A DNA stretch of 64,000 bases from Sorghum bicolor (taxonomy: Eukaryota; Streptophyta; Magnoliopsida; Poales; Poaceae): positions 36,573,596 to 36,637,595 of the forward strand of contig NC_012879.2 in NCBI RefSeq assembly GCF_000003195.3, given 5' to 3'. How positions within the stretch are numbered: the first letter of the stretch is position 1; each line of letters begins with the position of its first letter. Made by a program: the position numbers and the translations under genes. The notes under the pieces were generated by a model. That model was not told where the DNA came from. It was given only the letters and a program-made list of their open reading frames with translations, and did not search any database. Of this stretch, positions 22,240-34,347 are shown piece after piece.

Positions 22240-22990
22240 GAGAGACTGACAGAGGGGGCCCGCGAGTCAACGGACCCCACCTGCCAGCGACCCGGAAGCA
22301 GAGGCGCGGCTTGACCGCCGGAGATCTCGTCGACGGCGAGGTCTCGGCGCTGGCCAAGGGCACCATCGTGCTCTCCACAGCATTCCGCATCGAGCGGTAC
22401 CCAAAACCCTAACTCTACCGGACTCTAGGTACCTTGCCCTCGCGAATGGCGGCACGGCGGTGGTGCGTGGCCGACCGCCGGCGTCTCTGGCCGGAGACAG
22501 AGCAGAAGAGAATGCGGACGAGCAACAGCAAGACCTAGCGAAGCTTTTGGGACAAGAATGAGGAAGAATGGTGGACTACAGAGCCCTGGCCACGACGCCG
22601 GTGGCCATGGCAGAGCTCCGGCGAGGTAAGCTCGCGACGGAGAAGGCAATGCGGGCTCACCAAAGCTCGGCAGTCGCAGCCAACTTGACGACGGTGGAGA
22701 GGAGAGGCTTGCGGAGCACTGGACGGAGTTGCTTGACCGGAGACAAGGAGACACGCGCGCGCGAGCTCGCCGAAGCAACGGCGGCGACGCGGAGACGACG
22801 ACGCACGCGAGAGAGAGCGAACCGGGAGTGGACTGGCGCTGTCCACGCGACCGGGGGCGCCGTGGCGAGCTGAAGGACGCGCGGAGGACTGACGAGCGGG
22901 GCCAACAGCGACATACGGACGCCACGAGTCCAGACACGCGGCAACACCGGCGAGCTCCCCCTGTCTGACGGCGGCTCCATTCAGTTCCCA
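22240..22990. other. GC-rich patch inside the Tekay solo LTR
   Basis: A GC-rich, CpG-rich block in an otherwise AT-rich LTR. It opens several overlapping frames on both strands, none with a recognisable domain or consistent with the corresponding patch at 51080-51800 in the other solo LTR. I read it as regulatory or leader sequence of the LTR, not as a gene. Confidence 0.5.
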
Positions 22991-23681
22991 AACCGACTGA
23001 AACTCTATTTTGCCCGACGATTAACTAACTATCCACTCGATGATTTTGCTGGCTAATTGCTCCATGCTGGAGAGCTACATGAGTACTCCAACATTGCTAA
23101 CTAGATCAAATCTTGATTCGGCCTAGAATTCAAACTGGAAGATGAACAATACCCCCTCGAGCAAACTGCAGTGATTCCAGACTTAGAAAATTTTCTAAGT
23201 GTTGGAAACAGCCCCAAATCTGCCTTGTGGACCCCTTTTGAGCTATTTGTGTTCATTTTCATGAGATGGCCATAAAACAACTTTTGTTCCTTATAAAATT
23301 TTCTACAACTGTGCTATAGAAAGTTTTGACATGCAAACATTTTATGAAACACTTTTTAAAAGCCTAAGCAAAAGAGGTCTCTAGGGCCTAATTTCATAAG
23401 TATGACTTAAAGGCATATTTTGGAGAAGTGACCAACATGAACATTGTTCCCAAGGTCAAGTTCAGCATAGATAAACTAATTACCAAGGCATTAAGCACAA
23501 ACATAATCATGGTTCACTCAAACATAAGCATAGGAAGCCTAATTAAGCAATTTAAAACACATTTTTGCAAAAAATGACATGGCTCAAGATAGATGATGAT
23601 CATGATATGCTTTGAGTAGATGATGATGCTTATGCTATGCACATGATTAATGCAACCATAACACTGGGGTGTTACACGAGG

Positions 23682-24312
23682 CATCCAAAGTCAGCGCATC
23701 GATCAGCAAGGCCATGCGCGGTACCGGGCCCTCGAGCGAGTACGTTCCTTCCCAGAGTAGAGTCAGGCGGTGAAAGACAGCACCTCAACCGCTCTGGATG
23801 TGGCAACTGACACGACGTATAGGCGTGCCCACGGTAAGGCCAATCCAAGGCGACGCACAGGAGCCGAATTCAGAAGCATGCGCAATCATCACCAAAGTAC
23901 CAAGTAACGAGACCCCTTGAGGCCACGCCAGTACGGAGGCCTCGAGTAGGTCAGCGCACCACGCCCCTATCGACCCCTATTTTATTACCTACGCCAAGTA
24001 ACCTAGGTCTCCCCTTGGAACTATAAAAGGGGAGGCATAGGAAAGGATGGGGACATGACACACGTAGAAGAACAACCATACATCGCCTCCATCTAGGACT
24101 TAGAATCCACCACAATACCAACTTGTATTCACCCCTGTACAAGCACTTAGGTGCAAGATAATCGGAAACATCCCCCCCCCCGCTGGACGTAGGGCCTTAT
24201 CTTGCCCGAACCAGGATAAATCTCTGTGTCTTTCTTGCATCACCGTCTGGGAGAGGGTACACGCACACAAGTTTACTCGTTGGTGTGACACCCTGGGGGT
24301 AAAACACCGATA
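23682..24312 (+). repeat. TatO 5' LTR, second part
   Basis: Resumes the LTR after the Tekay insertion (second CGAGG at 23677-23681) and ends ACACCGATA at 24312, where the other copies end ACACCGACA. The final CA has become TA. Confidence 0.85.
24022..24029 (+). promoter_or_regulatory. TATA box of the TatO 5' LTR
   Basis: TATAAAAG in the same context as the boxes of TatM and the TatP 3' LTR, followed by the GGAGGC-type purine block. Confidence 0.6.
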
Positions 24313-24314
24313 GT

Positions 24315-24331
24315 TGGCGCGCCAGGTAGGG
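24315..24331 (+). other. TatO primer binding site
   Basis: TGGCGCGCCAGGTAGGG follows the LTR end by two bases and matches the sites of TatM and TatP, which proves the plus-strand orientation of TatO. Confidence 0.8.
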
Positions 24332-24370
24332 ATCCTGCGTGTTTTCCACCGACTCCCCATCTCATTCTAG

Positions 24371-26874
24371 ATGGCCACTCTCATTTCGCTGATCCCGCGC
24401 TATGACATGATCCTGCTCTCGGTCAAAGGACCGGGAGGAACTCGCGTTGCACCAGCACGATCGAAGGCCCCGAGACGGCCTCGCCACCATGCCCAAGAAG
24501 AGGCGTGGATAGCACCGCCACCACCCCTCTGCTGCGTTGCGGTCATCAACCCACGCCAGGCGAGTGGAGGCACAGCAGGCGGCGGCCCCGTGCGCCGAGG
24601 CTACGAATACGATGGCCCGGCGTCGAGACGGCCCCGCAACAACATTGGGAGATAACGTGACTCGCGTGCTCTCGCCCTCGACGACGCTACTACCACACGG
24701 GTTGTTCGCCTCTAGGGAACACACCCGTTCAGTCTGGACAATGCTACATCGTCGCTATCCAGGATGATATGCCCAGACGCCCAGACATATGTGGAAAGAC
24801 CAATGGTCCTCCCGAGCGACGCCGAGCCACAACAGCAAGTAGCAAAATTGCCGGATTTTTCCTAGGTGCGGGGCCTCTGACGTCTAGGACCTGGGCGATA
24901 TACCATCACCTCACTCAGACATCGGATGGTGGAAGAGGGGCGGGGGTGTTTCTATGCCGCAGAGCCAGATCCCGACTCCAAATCTGACAGCTATGACCCT
25001 ACCAGGGAGTGCTACAACATCGACGGCGAAGTGGCGACCACTGATGAAATGCAAGATGCCGTTGCCAGTGGCCGAGCCCCCGTAGCGAGAGAAGATCCCA
25101 GGACACTTGGGAATGACAGGCAGGTCGACCCTCCAGCGCAGGACGACAAAGCTGCACAGCTCGCACAATTACGGGAGCTCAATGCTAAGCTCGACGAGGA
25201 CCGCGACCGCCTCGCTCAACTCGAGCAGGCCCTCGAGCGAGACCAACCACATCCACACGCCGAAGGCGCGCGTGTTCGAGCTCGAGAGGTGTATCGTCAG
25301 ATCGTCGGGGACGAGGCGCTAGAGCCACCTGTCAGCCGCCTCCCACGAGCAGGATAGAATGTCATGGCGGCAACCATGCTATTGCTTAATATGCCTGTGC
25401 CTTCCAATTTCCAAGCGTGGCGCATTCGAGACGAGGTGCAGACTCTGCTCCAAGTGGTGGTGGCCCAACAGGCCAAAAGCTCAGCTTCTCGACGTCGGGG
25501 GGCAGCCACAGAGAAACGTGTCGAGCCGGCCCGAAATGAGAGGGAGGTGTCGGTTCATCAAAGAGCACCCCCTCGAGGAAGGAAAACCGTGCCCATCCAA
25601 GAGCACCTCGTCAATAATCAATAGCGACACGACGCTCGACATGACATCAACGAGTATCGCCGCCGTTGGCATGGGGACGCAGAGGAACGCGGCTACAGTG
25701 CCCACCGCGGTGGACGAACGACAGCAACAAGGACCGAATGGCTCCAGAACCACCGGGCCCTCGAGTCTTCAGCGGAGCAATCCGCAGCACGCCGCTGCCC
25801 AGTTCGTTCCGACCCCCGACCAGCATTGCCAAATACAATGGTGAAACCAAGCCCGAGCTGTGGCTAGCAGATTTCTAGCTGGCGTGCTAGTTGGGAGGCG
25901 CCCAAGGAGATGATTGATCTATCATACGCCAACTACCGCTATTTCTCTTCGATACCGCTCGCAGATGGCTCGAGGAACTCCCTGCCAACCAGATCCACGA
26001 CTGGACCGATTTGGTCAGGGTGTTCGAGAGCAACTTTAAAGGGACCTACATACGTCCCGGTAATTCATGGGACCTCAGCAAGTGCAAGCAAAAATCAAGA
26101 GAAACTCTCCGAGAGTACGCTCGACGCTTCTCAAAGCAGTGCACTGAGCTCCCGCACATCCCCGACCATGACGTCATTCTAGCCTTTGTCTCAAGCACCG
26201 CCTGCAAGGACCTGTTGCGGGAGCTGGGTCGAAACCGCCCTCAGACCGTTGACGAGCTGATGGACGTGGCGGCAAACTACACTGTGGGTGAGGAAGCGGT
26301 CGACGCTTTCTTCAGCCAGGAAGGAAGTAAAGGGAAGGAGCCGATGGACGACGACGAGGGTCCTAGCCAAGGGTCTAAGAAGAGCAAGAAAAAGAAAAAA
26401 GCACGACTGTTCAAGCGGGAGGCCCTCGACGATAATCTCGTCGCCGCCGCAGAGCACAAAAAGCCTCGAGGACCCCCAGAGGGGGCCGTCTTCGACAAGA
26501 TGCTAAAGGAGCCCTGCCCTTATCACAAGGGAGGAGCAAATCACAAGCTCGAAGACTACCGCATGCTGAAGAGATACTTCGATGGCCAGGGGCTGAAAAA
26601 AGGACGACCAAAGGAAAGAACAGAACGACGAGAAGGGGGAGAACAAAGAAGATGAGGGCTTCCCTGCCGTCCACGACTGCTGCATGATCTACGGTGGACC
26701 ATCGACGCAGCTCACTACGAGCCAGCGCAAGAGGGAGCACCGCGAGGTCTTCGCGGTGAGGATGGCGGTGCCCCAGTACCTCAACTGATCGAGCACCCCC
26801 ATCACCTTCAACCGCGACGACCATCCCGATAGGGTGGTTGCTCCCGGCGTCTACCCACTTGTCGTCGACCCCAT
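24371..26874 (+). pseudogene. gag: TatO gag remnant
   Basis: Collinear with TatP gag from its ATG to just before the protease. It is broken by several stops and frameshifts: recognisable blocks lie at 24926-25357 (acidic DSYDPTRECY region), 25364-25620, 25740-25878 (PPGPRVF to ELWLADF) and 26011-26655 (gag core with SGETLREYARRF-like motif and the zinc-knuckle region). It ends where AthD begins, in a block equivalent to 33740 of TatP. The number of lesions makes it the oldest gag in the window. Confidence 0.88.
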
Positions 26875-27211
26875 CGTTGATATTTGGGAACGCAATAAGG
26901 AATTGATCCGCAAACGCATGGATATCGATGAGCACTTCACCCGGTATGTTATCTAGAGTATCATATTTATATTTTTACCACTAGGAGAAAGAGTGCATCT
27001 GACTAACCCAGTCTATTACTACTAACCTTTAGGCTACAAAGAATATTTCTCGATGTGAGTGATATATAGAGAAGACTACAACCGTAATCTCTTTCTAACC
27101 TTGGTAAGGATGATCTACTGTTCTATTGGGAGAGCTTACAGAATCTAGACACCACAGAAGATGTTCAACCCGCACCTATAAACCATATCCTTCCTGCTAA
27201 TGAGATATGGT
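26875..27211 (-). repeat. Partial tandem copy of the AthD LTR end (337 bases)
   Basis: It repeats the first about 333 bases of 27212-28446 as read on the plus strand, with about 10 percent difference by eye, and joins TatO at 26875 with CGTTGATATT where the full LTR has TGTTGATATT. It then passes directly into the complete LTR. It could be a duplication within the LTR or the remains of a second LTR. Confidence 0.75.
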
Positions 27212-28446
27212 TGTTGATATTTGGGAACGGAATAAGGAATTGATCCGCAAGCGCACGGATATCGGTGAGCACTTCACCCGGGAGGTTATCCAGAGTATCG
27301 TATTTATTTTTTTACCACTAGGAGAAATAGTGCATCTGACTAACTGGTCTATTACTACTAACCTTTAGGCACAAAGAATGTCTTTCGATGTGAGTGATAA
27401 ATAGAGAAGACTGCAACCGTAGTCTCCTTCTAACCTCGGTAAGGATGATCTACTGTTCTAATGGGGAGGCTAATGGAATCTAGACACCACAAAGGATGTT
27501 CAACCCGCACCTATAAACCCTATCCTTCCTGCTAACGAGATGTGATCTGCAAAGGTAACGCGGAATTGTCACGTTCCTCACTACTACCACGGTCCAGCTA
27601 GTCAGGGAATATCTATGAGTACCCCAGACTAAACACCACATTTATGCCAGCAATGGTTACTCTAAACTCTACGCGAAGAGATTAAAGTAAACTCATAAAT
27701 CATAAGAACAATAAAACAAGAACTTACTAGAATTTAGAAGTCGAAATACTGAAGAATCCTAGGAGCAAGCTTCGGGTTAGGAGAACTTGATCCCACAGGT
27801 ACAAGCTTGGAGTAGACACCGACAAGCCGGGCTTCCTCCAATCTACACCTCCACTCTATCTCTCTCAATCTAGTAGAAACTAGAAGATCTATTTCTACTT
27901 TACATTGGTTGCTAAGCCTAAAAAGAAATATTATTTAGAGAAGAGGTTTTCCTTCGAGGGCACCCCTCAGTCTCTATGATAATTTCTTCATGTCTTCTCC
28001 AAGGGCCTGGGGGGTCTCCTTATATAGTCCTCCCCTTCTATGTGTTTTGGGGTCGGTAGGCGAGGTGGTACTTATGTTTTTCTTGATCCAATAGGTCGGT
28101 GGAATATCCCGTGCGAAGAGAGTCCTGATTGACATCCAGCAGGGGGCGGGCGCCCAGGTCACTAGGGTGGGCGCCCTGGGCCTGGCCTCTTTCGGCCTCC
28201 GTCTTCTTCCCGTGGCTTCTGGAGTCTTCTAGATGGTAGAAAATTGCGCGGTGCGTTGATATCTCTATGTAATCCCGACATGTGGGCCTTTCTTCCTTAT
28301 TTCCTGATAACCCCCTGCAGAAATACATAAACAACAAAACTCGTGAAATTCTATCAGATCAAACCCTAATTCTATGTGTTGGTTGTATATTGGTCCTTTC
28401 CCTTGTTTATTTGATAATTAAAATTGATACTTAAGAACCGTCAACA
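27212..28446 (-). repeat. AthD 3' LTR
   Basis: Minus-strand ends are TGTTGACGG (28446) and ATATCAACA (27212), 1235 bases. It contains TATATAAG (28027-28018) and a GGGCGGGCGCCC patch near 28143. A polypurine tract precedes it at 28447. It shares block order with AthE but is clearly a different subfamily or age. Confidence 0.82.
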
Positions 28447-28461
28447 AATACCCCCATACTT
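28447..28461 (-). other. AthD polypurine tract
   Basis: On the minus strand AAGTATGGGGGTATT abuts the LTR start. The G run next to TGTT identifies this LTR as the 3' LTR of a minus-strand element. Confidence 0.65.
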
Positions 28462-29736
28462 AGGCTTTTACTCGTCCTCGAGAAAAGGATGGTTAAGAAC
28501 AATATCTGGGGTTAAACATTTTAAAACATTCTTTATATTTGCAGGGTGTTAAAAATCCACTGTGTACCATAGTCAGGAAGTATATGGTTAAGAGTAAAGA
28601 TCCTTTCTTCTCAATCCTGCCACTTGGAGTTTTTGTATATTTTCGAAAGAAAGTTAGCATACCTTTTTATCCTCATAGGTTCTCTCAGATCACTCATTAT
28701 CTTTTATATATATCTCACTGAGGTTGTTTTAATTTGCAAAAATTCTCAAGAATACTTACTTTGCATTTATTGCCTGATCAAAACGGGATCCGAGGAGGGG
28801 AATGTCATACTCTTGCTGGCATATTGCTTATTAGAGGGACCATGGGCTATCATTTTCATTTTTTTTTCTTTTTTTTAAGTGGATACCGAAATACCCCTAA
28901 TTCTACTGCCGGACACTTGTCCATTTTTTCTGCGAGGTTGTCGAGCACATGCTCCTTTTTATTTCCTCGAAATATCTCTATTTTTGCATAGCCCATGCCT
29001 CTAATGCAATAATACTTCGGAAGAGTGAATCTTTCTGAAATAATGTCTTGATCTTAGGAGCATGATAAATCTCTCAACAAGGGTCTAACTCATTTTGAAC
29101 AAACTCAATACTGAGTAGATAACTTTTATAATCATAATTAATATTTTCAGTTTTATCAGGCATATAAAACACTGAGGATGGTAGCTAAAATTTTGAATAT
29201 TTTGAAATAAATTCTCCAAGCAACAATGATATCAAGAATAAGAAACTCATACTCTACCATCACATATTCCACAATGACTTAAGTAACATAGGGTTTTAAA
29301 ATGATTTTGTAATAATTGCAAGTTTTCAGGAAATATCACAGATTGAGATTAATCATGATTAGAAATATTTTAATATTTTTATTTTATCATGTCGGAAACA
29401 ATAATCTGCATAATCCAAAATATATATATGTATAAAGTAAAGTATGCAGAGTGTGTACCTGAATCGTGGAGTGGTGTGGTTGGAGTGTGTTTGGCATGTT
29501 GAGGGATCTCCCCCATACTTGTTTTATGCTTTCTTGCACAAAAATAAAGTGGAGACACACAAGACATAATAATATTAATAATACTCTTTATTAATCTTGA
29601 GGCATTTATTACAAAAGACTAGTAGCAAACTGATAGCAAACTGATGACAATAGTAAACTGATGATAATAGCAAACCTAAACCGAATTTAAAGATAAATGA
29701 CTAAGATGTATTGCCTCAAGGTCTAATCTAGATAAC
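28462..29736 (-). other. AthD spacer between the extra ORF and the 3' LTR
   Basis: An AT-rich stretch of about 1.27 kb. It holds no frame longer than about 85 codons and no recognisable motif. An envelope-like gene, found in some Athila elements after pol, is not seen here. Confidence 0.5.
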
Positions 29737-30126
29737 TTAGCGGCGCTCTAATTCCTTGATCTTCTTGTTGGCACTGGCAACATCCTGCCTATGGCCTAGT
29801 ATAATGGTGTTGTGGTTAGAGAGCAGCCTAGTGAGGGAATTAATCAAGGACTGGAGGTCTATAATAACTCTATCTAGCCTGCGAACTTCCTCATCAATAT
29901 CCATTATAGTCTTGCGACGCTTGGGAGGTGTCTCAAAAGCATTGAGAGAGTGCTGTGGGGAAGCCTTTGGAGGGATGAAACGGACTTTGGCAGCTCTAAT
30001 CCATTCAAAGTAAGGCCTTTCCTCCGCCGTAGTGTAGCGAACGCTGCTGATCTCGCCGCTCCGGTTGGTCTTGACTCCGACGACCCTCTCATTGGGTCTA
30101 GGTGGAAGGATCCTTGTGTCGGTTGG
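29737..30126 (-). CDS. AthD extra ORF, 3' part
   Basis: The C-terminal 130 codons of an ORF whose first 80 codons are at 60318-60079; TatP lies between. Without TatP the frame is continuous and free of stops (210 codons including TAA at 29739-29737). This part has a proline and basic stretch (PPKRRK) followed by a Leu/Ile-rich segment near the end that could form a coiled coil. No membrane segment or signal peptide is visible, so it is not an obvious envelope protein. I do not recognise a family; function unknown. The ORF being intact apart from the insertion suggests AthD was young when TatP arrived. Confidence 0.6.
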   Translation of the reverse strand, partial: PTDTRILPPRPNERVVGVKTNRSGEISSVRYTTAEERPYFEWIRAAKVRFIPPKASPQHSLNAFETPPKRRKTIMDIDEEVRRLDRVIIDLQSLINSLTRLLSNHNTIILGHRQDVASANKKIKELERR

Positions 30127-31136
30127 TGTCGAGGGTATCAACAAGGGGTACCCTCACCAATGCGTATAACAAGACCATCCGTACACACGCACGGCCATCG
30201 ACGGCCGCGGCCTCGAAGACGGAAATAGCGTCGAGCGAATCGGTCAGGGCTCGAGCGACAACTGCCGTCGAATACGGAAGCGGGCTCGAGCGAACTGAGA
30301 GGCGTCGAGCGCAAGGACACTGTCCGCCGCCTGACGCGCGCACGAGAGCCAGGGCATTTAATGCACCTGACGCTTCCCCACCTAACACACGGGTCACGGG
30401 AGGCGTGATGGGGAACAAGCTTATGTCCCATCGTTCTTTTTGCAGCCTTCCCACCGAACGACCCAGGGCGTGTCAGGACGCAGGAAACAAGGATGGAACG
30501 TCTAATCGGGACCCCCTCGAGACACCCAAAGTCAGCGCTCCAGATATCAGCAAATTACACGGCGTCCAACCCTCGACCGAACAAGGACCCTTCCTAGGGA
30601 CGAGTTGGGCGTCGACTGACAACACCACAACTACCCCGCCGGATCTGCCGCCATACCGTACAAGCGTGCGACCTCAGAACCAGCGCGAGGCGGCGGGCAG
30701 GGCAGAACGCAGAAGCACGCGTAATCATCACCGGGCTATCAAGATGGGACGGCTCAAGGCCATGTCGTACGGAAGCCTCGAGTAGGTCAGCGCTGCATGC
30801 GGCTATCGACCCCTACTCTAACATCTACGCATGTACCCTAGGTCTCTCCTTGGAGCTATAACAGGAGAGACTCAGGAATAGATCAGGGGAGGATCACGAC
30901 ACAAGACCAGGCTCATACGTAGTAGAGCTCCACACTTCATACCACGCTTGTATTCGGCCCAGTGCAAGCACTTAGGTGCAAGATAATACAAACTCTGTCC
31001 CCCCCGCTGGACGTAGGGCCTTCTCTTGCCCGAACCAGGATAAATCTCTGTGTCTTCTTGCATCACCATCCGGGAAAGGGAGCACGCATACAAATTTACT
31101 CGTTGGTGTGACCCCCCCTGGGGGAAAACACCGACA
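30127..31136 (+). repeat. TatP 5' LTR
   Basis: TGTCGAGGGTATC to CACCGACA, 1010 bases. Its TATA box reads TATAACAG (30857-30864) where the 3' LTR has TATAAAAG. The primer site follows at 31139. Confidence 0.93.
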
Positions 31137-31138
31137 GT

Positions 31139-31156
31139 TGGCGCGCCAGGTAGGGG
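31139..31156 (+). other. TatP primer binding site
   Basis: TGGCGCGCCAGGTAGGGG, two bases after the LTR end, identical to the TatM site. Confidence 0.8.
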
Positions 31157-31194
31157 TCCTGCGTGTTTTTCATCGATTTCCCACTCCTTTCCGG

Positions 31195-34100
31195 ATGGCT
31201 ACTCTTGCCTCGCCGTTTCCGCGCTCCACGGTGATTTGGTTTGGGAGCCTCGAGTTCATGTCTACGGGCTCCGGCTACGACATGATCTTGCTCTCAGTCA
31301 AAGGACCAGGAGGAGCCCGCGTTATGCCAGCACGGTTGAAGGCCCCGAGACGCCCTCACCACCATGCCTCCCCGTCTAAGAAGAGGCGCGGACAGGACCA
31401 CCGCGGCCCCCCTGCTTCAGCACGACCAACAACTCGTGCGAGGCAGGACGTAGGCCACAAGTTGGCAGCACCGTGTGACGGAGCAACAAGCGCGACGACT
31501 CAGCACCGCGCGACGACGGGAGGGGACGCGTCTCGCGCGCTCTCCCCCACCGCAGCTAGGCTACTTCCACACGGGTTGTTCTCTCCAAGAGCGGCACTGC
31601 CGTTCGGATTGGACAACGCCGCGGCGTCGCTCGCCAGGGCGATATGCCCAAACGCCCAGACGTACGTAGAAAGACCAATGGTCCTTCCACGTAGCTCTGA
31701 AGCGCGGCGGCCGGCGTCCGAGCTACCGGACCTTTCCCGAGTACAAGGCCTCCGTCGTCTAGGCCCTGGACGATACTCGATCACCTCCCTCAGGCAACGA
31801 TTGCTGGAGGAAGGACGCGGGTGTTTCTACGCCGCCGAACCGGACTCCGACTCCGAGACAGATAGCTATGACCCTACGAGGGAATGCTATCACATCGACG
31901 GGGCGGTAGAAACTACTGACGAGACACGAGATGCTGCTGCGGGTGGTCGAGCCCCCGCGGCGCGAGAAGACCCTAGGACGCCTGGGAACGACGGACAGGT
32001 CGACCCCCCTCCTCAGGAAGACAGAACCGCGCAGCTCACACAGCTGCGGGAGCTCAAGATGAAGCTCGACGAAGACCGCGAGCGCCTCGTCCTGCTCGAG
32101 CAAATCCTCGAGCAAGACCTGCCCTACCCGCCGGGCGGAAGTGTCCGCAGACGCGCTCGAGAGGTACATCGACAGATCGTCGGCGACGCAGAGCCAGAGC
32201 AACCTATCAGCCGTTTCCCTCGAGCAGGCCAGAATGTAGTGGCAGCGACGATGCTGCTACGTAACATGCCAGAGCCGTCGAATTCCCAGGCCCGACGCAT
32301 TCGAGATGAGGTACAGACATTGCTCCAGGTGGCGGCGGTTCAACAAGCCGAAAGTTCGGCATCTCGACGACGAGGAGCTGCCACAGAGAAGCGCGACGAA
32401 CAGCCTCTAAACGAAGAGGAGGTGTCAGTCCATCAACAACCTCCCCCTCGAGGTAGAAAGACCGCTCTCATCCTCCCCGTCGACAATCAACGTCGACACG
32501 ACGCGCGGCACGACATCAAAGAAAATCGACGCCGCCGGCACGAAGACGCGGAAGAGCGCGGTTATAGCACGCATCGCGGTGGGAGATACGACAGCGACGA
32601 GGACCGGGTGGCCCCCGAGCCACCAGGCCCACGGGTGTTCAGCAGGGCGATCCGCAGCACGCCCCTGCCCAATCCATTTCGACACCCGACCAGCATCGCG
32701 AAGTACAATGGAGAGACCAAACCAGAGTTGTGGCTGGCCGACTTCAGGCTGTCCTGTCAGCTAGGTGGCGCTCGAGGTGATGATCGAGCCATCATCAGAC
32801 AGCTACCCCTTTTCCTCTCCGACACCGCCCGTCGATGGCTCGAGGAACTCCCTGCCAATCAGATCCACAACTGGGTTGATCTGGTCAGAGTCTTCGAGGG
32901 TAACTTCAAAGGGACCTACATACGGCCAGGGAACTCGTGGGACCTCAGCAAGTGCAAGCAGAAGTCAGGAGAAACTCTTCGGGAGTATGCTCGACGCTTC
33001 TCGAAGCAGCGCACTGAGCTGCCGCACATCCCTGACCACGACGTCATCTTGGCGTTTGTCTCGAGCACCACCAGTCGAGACTTGGTGCGGGAATTAGGTC
33101 GCAATCGACCTCAGACCGTCGACGAGCTGATGGACGTAGTAGCCAACTACGCGGCAGGGGAGGAGGCGGTCAGCGCCTTCTTCAGCTTAGAAGGAAGAAA
33201 AGGCAAGCAGCCCGTCGACGAAGATGGGACCCGCAGTCGAGGCCTCAAGAAGAATAAAAAGAAGTAGAAAGTGCGGCAGTTCTACCGGGAAGATTCCGAT
33301 GACAACCTTGTTGCCGCCATGGATCGAAAGAAGCCTCGAGGCCCTCCGGATGGAGGCATCTTTGACAAGATGTTGGAGGAGCCGTGCCCTTACCATAAGG
33401 GAGGCGCCAACCACAAGCTCAAGGACTGTCGTATGCTGAGAAAGCATTTCGACGGTCCGGGGTTCAAAAAAGATACGCGTGATGACTCCAAGAAAGAGAA
33501 GGCTGGCAGCAAGGAGAACAACAAAGATGACGACGGCTTCCCCGCCGTCCACGACTGCTACATGATCTATGGCGGGCCCTCGACTCAATTAACCATGAGG
33601 CAGCGCAAAAGGGAGCGTCGCGAAGTCTTTGCGGCAAGAATGGCGGTGCCCCAGTACCTTAGCTGGTCAAGCACTCCTATCACTTTCGACCAAGAGGACC
33701 ACCCTGACAAGGTAGTCGCCCCAGGCGTCTACCCGCTCGTCGTCGACCCCATCATCGTCAACACCCGACTCTCGAAAGTGCTGATGGATGGTGGCAGCAG
33801 CCTCAACATCATCTACCTCGAGACCCTCGACCTCCTCGGCATCGATAGAGGAAGCCTCCAGCCAAGCGCCGGCGGTTTCCATGGCGTCGTGCCAGGGAAA
33901 AAGGCACTGCCAGTAGGTCGAATTGACCTACCGGTCTGCTTCGGCACGGCGGCCAACTTCAGGAAGGAGACCCTCACCTTTGAGGTGGTTGGGTTCCGAG
34001 GCACGTACCACGCCATCATCGGGTGCCCGGGCTACGCCAAGTTCATGGCTATACCCAACTACACCTACTTGAAGCTGAAGATGCCTGGTCCCAAAGGCGT

Positions 34101-34347
34101 CATCACTGTCAGTTCCTCCTTCGAGCACGCGTACGAGTGCGACGTCGAGTGCGTCGAGTACGGGGAGGCGGTCGAGAGCTCCACCGAGCTCATTGCAAAG
34201 CTCGAGGCCGTGGCCGCTGAGGCTCCAGAGCCTAAGCGTCATGCGGGCAGCTTCGAGGCGGCTGAAGGAACCAAGAAGATCCCGCTCGACCCCAACAACT
34301 CCGACGGCAAAGTGCTGACGATCAGCGCCGACCTCGACCCCAAATAG
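31195..34347 (+). pseudogene. gag: TatP gag-protease with one internal stop
   Basis: The frame is open from the ATG at 31195 to the TAG at 34345-34347 except for a TAG at 33265-33267; TatM has CAG (Gln) there, a C-to-T change. The gag core lies around 32780-33180, the CX2HX5HX4C knuckle around 33385-33430 and the protease DGGSS near 33785-33802, with IIGCPG later where TatM has IIGRPG. The final TAG is shared with TatM and is followed in the same frame by pol. An upstream frame reaches into the LTR, but the ATG at 31195 fits the TatM copy. Confidence 0.9.

Larger units (their letters stand above)
5080..23676 (-). mobile_element. Tekay/Del solo LTR (minus strand), split by TatM
   Basis: On the minus strand it starts TGTAACACCCCAG (from 23676) and ends GGTTCTGTGACA (5080), flanked by CGAGG at 5075-5079 and 23677-23681. 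Without TatM it is about 4.4 kb. It has no primer site, gag or pol, and its end aligns with the true LTR end at 952, so it is a single LTR left by LTR-LTR recombination rather than a short element. Outer pieces are 5080-6281 and 20492-23676. A GC-rich patch lies at 22240-22990; the rest is AT-rich with no convincing gene. Confidence 0.85.
4638..26874 (+). mobile_element. TatO: old Tat gypsy element split by a Tekay solo LTR
   Basis: TatO inserted into the AthE LTR at 4638. Its 5' LTR is in two pieces, 4638-5079 and 23682-24312 (1073 bases together), flanking a Tekay solo LTR. The primer site and a decayed gag follow. TatO sequence ends at 26874 where AthD begins, just upstream of the protease coding region. 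Its other half would lie beyond AthD, outside the window. LTR and gag divergence from TatP is much larger than between TatM and TatP. Confidence 0.85.

Noticed and set aside
28462..29736. Envelope-like gene of Athila
   Set aside because: No frame with a signal peptide or membrane segment; the only ORF after pol is the hydrophilic 209-residue one.
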